From positions 2,256,001 to 2,320,000 of the forward strand of contig NC_050474.1 in assembly GCF_013373865.1 (NCBI RefSeq): DNA of 64,000 nt, in the 5' to 3' direction. Source of the DNA: Monomorium pharaonis. Lineage: Eukaryota; Arthropoda; Insecta; Hymenoptera; Formicidae. The number at the start of each line of letters is the position of its first letter. Position 1 is the first letter of the stretch. The position numbers and the translations under genes were made by a program. The notes beneath the pieces were generated by a model. The model made no database searches, was not told where the DNA came from, and saw only the letters and a list, made by a program, of their open reading frames with translations. Below, in pieces: positions 28,238 to 40,335 of the stretch.

Positions 28238-28306
<69 letters not shown>
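28238..28306. repeat. (CT)n microsatellite
   Basis: About 69 bases of CT dinucleotide with one TTT interruption near the right end. It is the longest CT tract in the window. Confidence 0.97.
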
Positions 28307-28307
<1 letters not shown>

Positions 28308-29415
28308 GGTTAGTAAAATGAAAATCATTATACTACGATTATAAAATGTGCAGGCAGCATATTTTAATAATAACAGTCAAACTGAAGTAGTCATTATATT
28401 GTGAAACTAAGGTTACTAAGGTTATCAACAGACGTGCCAACTGATGTGCCAATTAAATTTTTCAAGAAACTCATTAAAACATTAACGATTTCATGAGCAA
28501 ATGTACGTAAGCAAATTATCACGCAAAGGACCATAGCGCGCTAACTTATTTAGGACTTAACGCAATATGCGCCTTCCAGTGCGCGCATATGTCATTTTCT
28601 CTGCGATATTCGCATGCAATGGAATTTACACGCTACAAAAAGGTTTCGCATGTAGCATCTGACTATTGCGGTCGGATTTAACATTCCAAAGCTTTTAGAC
28701 AAAAGTTCTACCTTCATTGAGACGTTGCTTTTAATAAAACTCACTTTCGATCGATCGAGCTATCGCAGTATATATATTTGACATTGTAGGAGCATCGACA
28801 TATTGCATTTTCTACAACTTTATTTGATTTAGTTGAAATATTAATAGCATTGCCAACCAAGACTCCAAAACTCTGCAGCCACCAACGAATTGATATAATC
28901 GCGACTTGGCAACAATTTCTTGGATACCGTGAGATACCATTTGGAATCGGAAGGGCTGCAATTGAACGGAAAGAAATACAGCAAAGACAGAACGTTGGCT
29001 TAGATTTCCAGGACGTTAGATACGCATGCATTAAGCGGATATAAGAAATTACGAAAGCATATTTCTTCGATTATTCGATCATTTAACATTCGAAAGTTTT
29101 CATATGAATCAGTGAACTGTACTTGAGATATATTCTGTACGTTTTTCTACCAGCATTTTTTTTTTTCTTGTCTCGTGATATACGTGTCTGCAAGATGTAT
29201 GTCGAATCGCAAAGAAGCTGACATCACAATGTCCGTGAATATCATGCGAAAGTTTCTTAATAACATCGTGGATGAGAAAGATCGAACGTCTATTCAAGTC
29301 ACGCGTTGCTACACGTGCATGATTTTCTCTGTAATACCCTATCGAATTCCGGTCAGTTCTAGCAGTCTCTCCTTATGAAACAACCGATAGAACTTGAGAT
29401 TACTATATTCCTGGT

Positions 29416-29562
29416 ATGCTACTGGGATTAGTCAGATTGTATCCCCATGATCGTCAAGACCCTGCTAATAATTCTGCGGAATTGGAAGTCGATGGTGTAA
29501 GGCAGAAATTAGTTGCAAGAGTTACCGAACGCCGTAACGGGATTTACAATGCGAGCAATTAG
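29416..29562 (+). CDS. Unrecognised 48-codon frame, possible exon or gene fragment
   Basis: An ATG at 29416 opens a frame to a TAG at 29560-29562; the frame is open upstream to a TGA 21 bases before the ATG. The product is balanced in charge and looks coding-like, with MLLGLVRLYPHDRQDP near the start and KLVARVTERRNGIYN near the end. A preceding frame (29175-29378, different phase) is also open, so the two could be pieces of one frameshifted coding segment. There is no clear splice acceptor and no domain match from memory. A frame of this length is easily met by chance. Confidence 0.15.
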   Translation: MLLGLVRLYPHDRQDPANNSAELEVDGVRQKLVARVTERRNGIYNASN

Positions 29563-30342
29563 CGATCTATTGCTTAAAATATAACTATATATTTTCGAAT
29601 TAATACAATTTATAAATTTTTTTTTAATATTGAAATCTTCGTGAATTTGTTAAAATTGAAATACGTGAAATACAACTATTTAATATCATTTGAAACATAA
29701 ACACTTTACATTTTTATTTCAAATTTTATTAATTTAAAAGCTGTCAAATGTATTTTAAACGAACCCTGGTTATCCAAAAATGTTTTATGATTCAAGATAC
29801 GCGAAGGTGGGAATATCTATTTTTATACCACATAAAAAAATAGCATGTAACACAATCTAAATGTTGATAAATTGCATTACGTATTGAAAGAACATTTCCG
29901 TAAATTATATGTTATTCGATTTGTATTTGAAACGCTTCTTTTACCTTATCATTTGTACAAACGATGATAACTGTATGATTCTTTGTCCCACATGCTATTC
30001 TAAGAATTGGCGTTTATAATTTCCGGCGTGTACTCTTTTGCTCTATTATAGCGACTGGATCTCCCGACAGATCCATACGTCGTTCTAACAATAACATCAA
30101 CGAGAGCTCGAACATGTGTTTTTATCTGAAAGACTATATCATATACATATACTTTAGAACAGAAAAACTTTTTATTATGTAAAAGTTATATGCATATTTT
30201 CCAAGTTTAAATTATGTACAGTAATTATACATGCTGGCTTCTGTATGTATATGTTCGAATAATTACACAATTTATTATACATCAAGAAAATAGCAATTTT
30301 TAATATTTTCAATAAGTGATATAATTTATAAATCTTTAAAAC

Positions 30343-30344
<2 letters not shown>

Positions 30345-30380
<36 letters not shown>
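30345..30380. repeat. (TA)n microsatellite
   Basis: About 18 uninterrupted TA dinucleotides, followed by catataaaatatac. Confidence 0.95.
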
Positions 30381-30387
<7 letters not shown>

Positions 30388-33300
30388 AATATACGTTATC
30401 CTCGTATTTTTCTCGATTAAATATTCTATTTAAATATTTTCGTTCAAAAAAACGCGGTAATATAATAGATATACAGATATTTAAAAAACTAACGTTATTA
30501 AAAACTCAGTTTTATACCATCCCATAAAATGGATAGATGTTTGCTGAATGCGAAACTGCGACAAACATACACGGTAATATAGGAATACTGAAACAAGAAC
30601 ATTTTGACCATGTTTCGGAACTCGAAATATTGTTCTGTTCTTTAATGGTGGTCCATCGGCGGTAAGCGGCAGAGCGATATCTGCCGGTTGACTCCGAAAT
30701 AAAACGACGTCTCTGGTCCATCCCGACAAATGGCATTTGGCTTTTGCTACCACGTTGTTCCCACGGGTAAACTAGTCGTCGCGCATCCAGCATCCCGCTC
30801 GTTCTCTCGCGTAGTGTAACTTGTGCACCGTTACGGCTTCACGCATCATATACGCAGCCGATCCGCGGAAGAAATTTGATATATCGCGGTAGCGCCAGTT
30901 AACCGGGCTGCAGCGAGATGCGGGTCCGGTTGAATTCTCTTCCTGTGTATCTTTTTCGACCGCCAACCCTTTCGTTTCTCCACCGCGAGGTGTAGCGTTA
31001 CACTGGCACGATGACTTTCCCTTCCTGTCGGGATGTGCTAGTCATTTGGGTTTACCGAACTCATGGATCCAAATCAATAAACTGCAAATATTTATATATA
31101 TTTATATATTATATACATACATACAGATATGTTTTTATGAATGACAGTACGATAAGTTCAAAGTCAATGCATTAACAAATCGTTGCCGTTTAAAAGAATA
31201 TTTGAGCTAATTTTTAAAACACTTTTTTTATATACCAAGACAAATGAATAAGATAATATAAACTGGGTTAAATGGATAAAAATAAAGTAAAATGCATTTT
31301 AGAGAGTACACTTTAATTTCGCACATTTTACGATTAAATTAACGATTCTGATTTAATATTGTTCGCTGTTTCATTTATGATACTTCTATGTTTATCTCGG
31401 ATAATATTACGATCGAATCTAAATGGTTTTTAACATGCAATCTCTGCGCAACATACATTACTTCAACATGGTTTGAAGTAAAATTTTGCTGCAATTTAGG
31501 ACAACTGGAATATTTTATCATTCTAACTTTTGTAAATTCTTAATTCTCATTTTGTGCTGTGCACTATTTTGATAAATTCTAATATAACATTTAAACTAAA
31601 GTAACTTCTTAATGCTACTAGCTAATTATCAAAGCTATGAATTACTAACTAAAATTTAGTCGCAAAAGACTCGGAGAGTTGCTTTGTGTTAATATTGCGC
31701 AAATTAATTATTTACGAATTTTGCAAAACTTGTAACAACTTAACAAAATTGATTCTGAAGGTTTGAGCAATTAACATTCATGACTAATTTTTCATTTGCT
31801 ATATTTACTGCATTGCAATTTCATCATAATTCTCGCGTTAAATTATATTTTTAAAAAGTTTTAAAAAAGTTACAAAATTAGTAACATTTTGCCATTGCAT
31901 TTATTAAAGAATAAATTTTTATTAAATAACCTTATTAACATGATATATTTGCAATAAAAATATAAATAATATTTATTATAAAATGAGCCAATTAAATTAT
32001 CCATATAAAATAGTCTATATAAAATATATCATAAATATCATATAAATTGTTGTGTTGTAAAATATACTTTTGTAAATAAAAAGTCGACTATTTATCGAAT
32101 AATTTTTTTATAACATGAAATACACTTCTGAGGCTGCAGCAATGTATTTACAAATTATTTCAATCCAAAGAAAAAAAAATTTTTTTTATAAATGTTTATT
32201 GTATCATCACACAATATAAATATCGGAAAATAAAACAAAGAGATATCTGATCATTCCCCATGTCGATAATCGTACGAAAGAAAAAACATTGCAGATATCC
32301 CCGTGTTTTATATTGGCATCTGTGATTTATTATATACGGATCTAAGCGTGTACCTGTCAGCTCAATTTGACAGCTCAACCGCTTTAATCTGAAATTTCGG
32401 CAAATAACTCGTGACCGTTTTTCGCGCGTCGTGTTTTTACTTTATTATTAAACAACAGATCATATTATCTCACCTAGATTCGTAAGTTAAGATTAAGTTG
32501 GAATACAGACAGTCCACACAGAAGATAAATTTTAAAATAATAATAAAGCAAGATGTGATAAATTATCTAATTTATAATAAACAATAATTTTTATTTATAA
32601 TAAGTATAACATATTTACTATTTATTAATTGTATGCAATCTTATTATACATATGTAAAATTTATATGTAATAATGTAGGTAATATATAAAATAATTTGTT
32701 CATATATGTGTATATAAAATAGTTATATATAGTAATATTTTTAAAATTTAATTATCATGATAGTTATTGAAAATACACAGCGTGACATTGCACAATAATT
32801 TACTAATACATTCAATTTGCTTCAAGTTACGTATAATGAGAAAATAACAGCCGTAGGGGATTATCACGTCTCATCCTCTGTTACATCTTGAACCTAATGC
32901 AGAAGAGCAAGTTGTTTACGCGCCACAGTGCAAACACCGTTCTAAAGACGTGTACATCGTACGATCTTAGATCACACTAGATAGGATTAAATAGCTCCTT
33001 AAGTTTGCAATCAAGATAAAGAAATCAACGCTTATTAGATTAATGATTTCACGTAGGCATAACTTAGTATCGCGTTTGTTATGTCGTATAATTCATTTTT
33101 TGATGTTACTTGGCCGCGATATTTTATCAGCCTTGACACTATTGCATTTCCCACGGGATTCCACAGACCGTATCGTTACGGAACAAACTGAACGTTTGAT
33201 ATTTTTCTGTTAATAGCATTTTTGATGAACACAGACGGCGCACAAGAAAACATTTCTTTTAATATGAGAACTTCGATGAATTTAGTACATTATTCTTGTG

Positions 33301-35522
33301 GTATTCGTGCTTAATTGAAAAAACATTCTGCTAGTTGATAATCACTTGGACTAATTATATTTTCTTTCTTTTTGTTCTAGTTTTTTTAACTTACAAGAAT
33401 GGAAAAATATAAGTCGCGAAAAAATTTTCCTTTGATTCCATCAGGAATAGAATTTCGTTATAAAATTTTGAAATATATAGGTAAATTCAGTATTTATGAT
33501 ACTGAATATTTGAATCTGAAAATACATATATTATTATCTATATTAATATTGGAATTCAAAAAAATTTGTTAACGTTGATAAATTTAATAATTTATATACA
33601 TTGTAATTTTTAATGTATTTTATTTTATTTAAAAATATTCTACTTAAAAAAGAATTTGATAATTAAAAAATTAAAAAACTGAGCTAAATATTAATTAAAA
33701 GCCTTATTTTTAATTTTATCTCTGGAAATATATAATCTTTCTTACTTATAATATATACAATGTATTAAATATATCACATGAAAATACTCAACACCTTAGT
33801 ACATATTTGGACGTCTTCTTGATAAAAGATAAGTGTAGTTAGGATTAAAAGCTGGGAGCTAGCGTGAGATAGTTTCTGCTCACCAAGAATGCTCTCTTCA
33901 CGATCTCCATTCTCACTTTTCTAGCAGCTATTTTCTAATGCATGTCGCTGCATGCAGAGATGCAAGTGTAAAAGCCATGCTACTTTTCTCCATAACGATG
34001 CAGGCAACAAACGCGATCGATAATGCCATATAATTTATTTGGTCGTAAACAAAAAGTAGCTTAGGACAACGTAGTGATGTATTTCATATTAAATCAATGA
34101 ATTATTAATAGTTTTTTTTATATTTTGAAACAACTACTGTTTCAAATGTCTCATTATAATATGCGTTCAATTTAAAATTCGACACGGCTCAGTTCCTTCA
34201 ATAATATGAGCAATTCATATTGTCTAGAAGATTAACTTGTCTCTCTCTGAAGCTTTATTTTCTCGTGCCAGAATGGTCGCGTCCAATTTTAATATATAAT
34301 TTTCGAGGTATAGAAATGAGACTGAATATCATTTATTATTCATTGAGTTTCTATATTGCACGACCATTGCCTGGATTTTATAATGAGGCAGCGAGAAAAA
34401 TTTTTAATGGAAGGCGAGAATATTTTCAAGAATTCTGTTCTATTACTCTATTCCCTGAGAAACTATCAATATTAATTCCAAGCTTTAACTATTTTTATGA
34501 GTTACATCGACATTCATACGAGAGTCGAATATTTCGTTGCCAATCACGGTGCAGCAAATTCGTTTCGATATAGTTTCATGTATATATTATAAACAACAGT
34601 GGTATCGAGAGACACGGTGCACGATACAGAAAAAACACTAAAACAATGATATATGTATACATTGGAATATAACTGCCGCACAACAGCGAGGTTCGAAAAA
34701 GGATCAGTTAGCAGCGTTTTTCGATTTAGAAATATTCGAGCGAGTTGTTGCGAAGTGCTGCAGATCATGAGGCTTAATCAAATTTAATTGTCCGCTTCCC
34801 ATGCGGACATACCTTAATGTTGGCGAGGAATACACGTAATGCATTAAATCTGCCGCTTTTTATGAAAGAAACCAATTTTCATATTGAAACAGCTGAAATG
34901 TTTTTAATCATTTTAATTATATCATCAACTGTATTTTTTAAGTTAGATAACGCGTCTTGTGTGCAAAAGAAAATTGTAAGATGAGAAATTGTTCTTGTAA
35001 ATGATGATTATAGGTTTTCAAAAGAACTGCTTGCGTACAAATTATCAATTAAGCAATTCAAACAAGCTTTCCGAACGAACGACGCCAACCTCGTTATTCA
35101 TTATCGAAAAATGCATCGATGCGCAAAATAATTAAATCGTAACGATTTAATGTAAATGCTATTATCTCTTAAACACTTTACCCGTTTTTATCAGTGTGTA
35201 ATGACAATAATCGCTGAAATTACTTTAATACAGTATCTTAGCTTATTCATGATCTTACCATCTTAATTACATCGCAGAGAGCAAATTATAAAAATAATTT
35301 AAACATTATTCTCATTATACTGCTACCGATCACAATTATTTCAGCTGCGTTAAGTCTTTTATTTATCTAAGCATGAGAGAAATCCGCATTTGCTAGCTTA
35401 CACTGCTTCGGTAAAGCTTGCGATATCTCAGTGACGGTTTTCATATTTGCTCGACACCGTCGTCGCTCGAGTGGCGCTTAACCGACAAGTTAGAGTGGAA
35501 AAGTTCCTCGTGAACATTTTGA

Positions 35523-35738
35523 GTTGTCAGATCGAAAGGTTATTGCAGATTTCAGACGCGTCCTAACAACTGGCAACAAGACACGAATATGTACTGTTAC
35601 GTTGCTATATCTCCCGAAATGAATTCCTATTTCCTTCGTCCGAAAGTTACGGAAAGCAGTGACTCGATGGATTACAGTGGCTTGTCGGGTTACAGAGAGA
35701 CTGGCGGGCTATTGACCAAACTCGTTGGTTCTCGGTAA
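35523..35738 (+). CDS. Candidate 5' coding exon in a GC-richer island; unrecognised
   Basis: The frame is open for 71 codons after a TGA at 35520-35522. It has ATGs at 35589 and 35619, and a TAA at 35736-35738 that overlaps a possible donor (TCTCG|GTAACA, GT at 35735). The product from the first ATG is 49 residues and looks coding-like (SYFLRPKVTESSDSMDYSGL). A possible acceptor (attgcag) lies upstream within the frame. The surrounding island (about 35390-35900) is richer in CpG than its flanks and could be a promoter or first-exon region. I recognise no domain and found no matching downstream exon. It may be chance. Confidence 0.25.
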   Translation, partial: VVRSKGYCRFQTRPNNWQQDTNMYCYVAISPEMNSYFLRPKVTESSDSMDYSGLSGYRETGGLLTKLVGSR

Positions 35739-36944
35739 CACGAAGAGACGTACTTGATGCAAACGCCGTTATTCAACAATGATCGATGAGTACGGATATT
35801 TTTCTCGGCTATCCGATAGACTTGTTCGAGAGCGAACTGGCGAAGAGAGTCGAGTGGTGTTTGTCGGTATCACATCTCTGAGCGAATCGTTGATGTTTTT
35901 GCAATAAGTTTTAAGTTGATACGATCGGGTCGACAGCATTCAACGGTTAAAATTAATGAGAGATTATTGTAACAACAGTAAAATTCGATGAATTAAAGAT
36001 AGAAAAAGCTTTTGATAGATAGATGAAAGGAAATGCTTAAGAATGTGTGTTAAAAATTGATAGATTGTATTTCAATTTCGGTGCTAAATTATTCCAAATC
36101 TAAAAGATGTGTACGAATATGTTTTAATCCTCCGAGGTCCAATTTATTTTTTTGTTGCTTAATTGATTCAGGTTATTTGTGGAATGGTTGTATTTTTCAC
36201 AAGGTTTTTGAATCTTACAACCTAAAAAAAATTCTGACGCATTCGTTTAACATTTAGAAATACAATTTCATAAGTATGCGACCCAAAACTTTTTTTTAAT
36301 ACGTTCGAGTTTGAAGCAGAATCAGCAAAATCGAAAAATTTGATCAAAATATTCTCAATTGAACTTTGGAGGAAGAATAAAAAATTAAACTTTGAAATTC
36401 CATTAATGCGATTGAGATAATAAAAAAAGCAATATTTTTTACAAAAAAGTTATCACTTATTAACAGTTTTTTTGCGCCTAATCGTTGAATTTTTTATTTA
36501 CACAGTAATTTCATGTGTATTCGAGAAACGGCTTGACTACGAAACGAACAAATGTCGAAATAATGCTAAACTTTACGAGAATAGATTAAACAGTGGGGTG
36601 TAAATGCTGTGGTAGAATTTACCGCATAGTCGTCCGCACAGTTAACCACGGTCAGATAGTATGTCACAAAACAAAGTAAATAGACAATATGAGAAGAACA
36701 GGAATATGCGTGAATTTCTTGGTTTTTCTTTAAATATCGATCATGTAGATAGATTTAAACGAGCAAAAAAATAATGGAAAGTTTATTTAATTAATTATTA
36801 CATTAATAATCTATTAGGCATCAATTATTTTTAGAAATCGATTATTTCTATATGAAATAATGAGCAATTTATGAAAATAGAAATTACAAAAGAACAGACT
36901 ATATGTATATCTGCTCATAACAAGATTGTTTCGTTCAATTTTTA
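35739..36944. other. No supported gene
   Basis: The right part of the GC-richer island (to about 35900) is followed by AT-rich sequence. A 66-codon + frame starting at a non-ATG codon (36057-36257) has no motifs. The last 25 bases before 36945 are pyrimidine-rich and end in AG, forming a good-looking splice acceptor for the next feature. Confidence 0.5.
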
Positions 36945-37122
36945 GTCTAATTTTGCCAAAGAATTTTTATCAAAAGAATATGCAACTTTTCCACATTTTA
37001 CGCTTTCTAATATTTTATCATACAGTCGACATACTTTATTGAGAGATAAAATACGTCTTTCTTATACAATCAAATATGACTATCTTATCCTTTTGTTGTA
37101 TATATAAAAGTGTTACATGTTA
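36945..37122 (+). pseudogene. Copy A of a duplicated coding-like segment, preceded by a strong acceptor
   Basis: Directly after a pyrimidine-rich acceptor (ttgtttcgttcaatttttag) a frame reads SNFAKEFLSKEYATFPHFTL and ends at a TAA about 54 codons in. The segment aligns with 38293-38476 along its whole length, with mismatches and a few indels. The same-frame translations are clearest at the left (SNFAK in both) and right (IKYDYLILLLYI versus SKYDYLILLFYI), while the middle has shifted frame. This pattern fits two old copies of one short coding exon, at least one of them decayed. The protein is not recognised. An alternative is a non-coding dispersed repeat that happens to be open here. Confidence 0.4.
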
Positions 37123-38196
37123 AGTTAAAAAAATTTTTTAATTAACATTATATGACTTGAACGAAATTATATTAATCTTGTAATAATAATTTTTTAAACC
37201 CTAAAAAGTTATAAATAAATTTTCTGTTGATTGTATTAGACGAAAATAGATTTTACATCGAATGCTGAGAGCTTTCCAATCGACCGCAATAGCACAAGCG
37301 GATTTTGGTATATGGCGAGTTTCTTTAGAATAATGCATTAGCCATATATGCAGTCGACATACAATAACAAAATGCATATTTTATTATTAAACAAGAGCTT
37401 CATTGCACTTCTGAATCCGAAAAATTATATAATAATGAAATGACCAGTCTAATGTGCAACATAATTACAATCTATGCTTTAATAATTTATCTATTGTTTA
37501 CAATCTTTTGTTAATAAAAATTGCACTGCGATTATACATCGAGGATAATCTGATGTATTTAATTAACTAACATCATTTATTAAAGGATGCAGAACTATTA
37601 ACTTTATTATCGGTTATAGTCCTTAAAAATATTTAAAAATATCCGATACTAATATAGTAATAATAATACTAATTTGTAAATGTAAAAGTGTATTTGCATA
37701 CCTACTGTAAAGAAGGTATACAAAATACAAAAATATATATTTATTTTACAAATATTTTACATTATTTATAAATTTTACATATTTAATTTACAAGTTTTAG
37801 TTTTTAAATTCTGTATAAAATAGTAATTAAAAGGTGATATATTTTTACGAGATATTTTCAATGGCATATCAATAAAAATATCATTTGTTTTTGCATTAAT
37901 AATTCACGCTAATTCAAAGAGCTAAACAGTACATTGTTAATGTTAATAATGAATCTTTAAAGAGGACAATGTTGACGATGTCTGTAAAATGATGTCGAGT
38001 TCTCAGAGCGGTCTGATCAAGTTAGTTCTATTTAAATAAGAAGTGATCGAAATTGAGCAACCGAAGCGTATATATAGGAAGTAATTCAATGCATTGTAAT
38101 GCAGCATCTCTTATTGAGCAAACAGACGAAAGCAGATTGTAAGAGACAATAATTATTTCAATATCAATTCTACATTGTTCATAAAGACCTATAAAA
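37123..38196. other. Spacer between duplicated segments
   Basis: AT-rich with no open frame of note. A TATA-like motif (TATATATAGG, about 38069-38078) lies roughly 120 bases upstream of the ATG at 38197 and could be a core promoter, but no matching initiator is obvious. Confidence 0.4.
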
Positions 38197-38640
38197 ATGT
38201 ACGTTTTACAAACGATTAGTTTTGATATTTTTGCTTTTATTTATTTCTTTGGCAATAGTAATTATAAATATATTTCGTATTATAACTTTTATTCTAACTT
38301 TGCAAAAAAAATTTTATCTTCAAAAAATGTGAAATTTTTTATTTCCACACTTTACGATTTCCAATATTCTGTCATATATAGTTGAGATATTTTATTGATA
38401 AAATGTACTTGTCTTTCTTTGACAAGCAAATATGATTATCTTATTCTTTTGTTTTATATAAAAGTATTACATGTTTATTTTAAAACGTACAATACAAGAG
38501 AGCGTTTACCTGTTCCACAGCGCATTGTGTTAAAAACCCAAGATGTAGGTCATTCGACCGACTTTGTTGAAAAGAAAGTATTTGATAAACTATACAAAAT
38601 TTGTTCGTCAAAAGGAGAGTCAAAGCCCGATATAACATGA
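38197..38640 (+). pseudogene. Single frame interrupted by one TGA, containing duplicated copy B
   Basis: An ATG at 38197 opens a frame that stays readable to a TAA/TGA at about 38640, with only one in-frame stop (TGA at 38383-38385). The first part starts MYVLQTISFDIFAFIYFFGN, a hydrophobic leader-like stretch. The last third (for example RLPVPQRIVLKTQDVGHSTD) is more hydrophilic and looks protein-coding. Bases 38293-38476 are the diverged twin of 36945-37122, but the splice-acceptor AG of copy A is AT here. One nonsense change in an otherwise open run of about 147 codons suggests a recently lost gene. Chance, or a real intron covering the stop, remain possible. The product is not recognised. 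Confidence 0.35.
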
Positions 38641-39415
38641 TATATGAAAAACAATCATGCATTGTCAGGAAAAAAAAATAATCATTGAATACAAGTATCT
38701 ATTTTATTCTCGGTGACAGAGAACAGACTCCATTTTTGGCCAAAAATTTTTCACGTTAATACTTGCTCCGAGCTACATATAACTGCGATAAAATAGCTCG
38801 GGAAACGCTATCCCATGGGACCGATGGAATTTCCATCGCATCAATGTCGATAACTTGTATGATCGAGCTGTTATAGACTGGAATTGATATATTTGCTTTT
38901 AAATAAATATTACAATATTTATTCTGTCATTCGTATCAGACTGCACGTATTGCTTTCGGCTTGTCGCTATCAATTCTTATATGATAAATTTTTCGGATTA
39001 CAATTTAAATGTGATTACAAATACGATTTTTTATAATTTTTCGAAAAAGATTAGATGCCCAGTAATTAACATGACGTATGCTTGATTTATTTGTGAAATC
39101 TTATATAATAATTGCAAATTCTCTATTTAAATTTATTTAGATATTAATAATAGCAAAATCCGAATAAGCAAAGCTTTTTGGTAGAACATCTCATTGCAGC
39201 AGGAAAATAATAGGAAAGGGTTAAATGATTCCGTTGGCGAAACGGTCGTTTCACGAAATGAAGATTCTTGCAGCGAAGATAAAGCACACACTGTTTCCGT
39301 CTCATCGAGATTGCCAACGTAAGACGGTGTCGATGTCGCTCTTACGACAAATGTATAGCAAACATTGCACCACCGCCAAACGTGGGCCATACTTACTCAT
39401 TGTCAGTCTCGTTGA
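38641..39415. other. No firm gene; ORFs on both strands before a CT tract
   Basis: AT-rich to about 39200, then moderately GC. An ATG-started 85-codon minus frame (39133-39390) overlaps a + frame from 39225 that runs into the CT repeat. On the minus strand a near-consensus donor (GA|GTAAGTATGG) lies just upstream of the minus ATG. None of this adds up to a supported gene. Confidence 0.4.
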
Positions 39416-39489
39416 TCTTTCTCTCTTTCTCCCTCTCTATCTCTCTCTCTCTCTCTATCTCTCTTTCCTTCTGTCTTTCTATCTCTCTC
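39416..39489. repeat. Imperfect (CT)n microsatellite
   Basis: A pyrimidine tract of CT units with TAT, CCC and TTCC interruptions, more degraded than the tracts at 18360 and 28238. Confidence 0.93.
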
Positions 39490-40047
39490 CTAGCTCGTAT
39501 ACGTAGATATAGGTGCATATAGATACGTGTACGTACTATACGGATATAACGATCTCCCACAGGGAGAGAGGACCGTACACGGTTGTGCCAAAAGTGCATT
39601 GACCCAGCGGCGCGCAATGCCATCCCGTGCAGTACTAATATTTTGCTACGGCGCCGAATATCGCTCTATAAACCGTCCGCAGGGGTTCATGCGCGGCAAC
39701 ATCGCGAAATGTTGACAAAATAAAAACGCCTTTTAACGCATAACGTAGGATCTAACGAAACGTGTGTCCGGGACGCATGCTATGTATAATCTACAATGAG
39801 CGGATACGAAAGCTTTCTCCCGCTAGATCACCAGATGCATCCCATACGTAGCACCGAATATCGACCAATGTAAGCTACGGCTAACTTAGATTAATCGCAT
39901 TTTATTTCTCGTATGCGTTATGGACAACACAATACTGTGATTTAGAAAATGAAATATCTGGATTGACTTAAATTTTTGATGCGACAATTAATTTCCGGAA
40001 CAAGACCAAGCAAGAAACGTATACGTCATAAAATTCATTTGATCTAC
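39490..40047. other. No supported gene
   Basis: A moderately GC-rich patch (39530-39800) with a 62-codon + frame but no motif or splice evidence, then AT-rich sequence. Confidence 0.45.
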
Positions 40048-40335
40048 ATTGTAAGAAAATTGTGTAAAATTATATAAATATTTGTAAAATTACAACTTAT
40101 AGTGGAAATATATACAATTTGTTAGTATTTTTATCTTTAATTATGCACAAATATAATTTGGTGTCTAATGTAAAGATATATTTGCATAATTAAAAATAAA
40201 AATAATTTAAATTTTACATATTTTACTATAAATTATGTATATTTTATGTATTTTGTATGTAACTCTACATAATTTTTTTCTACATAATTTTGTACATAAT
40301 TTTTACAAAGCAATTTTTCTCCGAAAAATTATAAA
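40048..40335. mobile_element. Old foldback element (diverged MITE-like inverted repeat)
   Basis: The two halves are inverted copies with clear divergence. The left reads TTTTTATCTTTAATTATGCA and the reverse complement of the right reads TTATTTTTAATTATGCA, meeting near 40170. Both arms carry TTATAGT, then an AAAATATGTAAAATTT-like stretch, further out. The outer ends (AGAAAATTG left, GAGAAAAATTG inverted on the right) are less certain, and no target duplication could be fixed. The sequence is very AT-rich, so some of the symmetry may be compositional. The ends are approximate. Confidence 0.5.

Larger units (their letters stand above)
28307..35522. other. Gene-free stretch with weak coding-like islands
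   Basis: Mostly AT-rich. GC-richer islands at about 28840-29030, 29170-29562 and 30650-31030 carry short open frames on one or both strands without recognisable motifs. A 21-base inverted repeat, ATTAAATCGT-A-ACGATTTAAT, lies at 35131-35151. There is no RNA gene or mobile element that I can delimit. Confidence 0.5.

Noticed and set aside
34220..34573. 117-codon + frame
   Set aside because: There is no motif or splice evidence, and its composition follows the AT-rich background.
39393..39623. Minus 76-codon frame with R/E repeats
   Set aside because: It is generated by the imperfect CT tract at 39416-39489.
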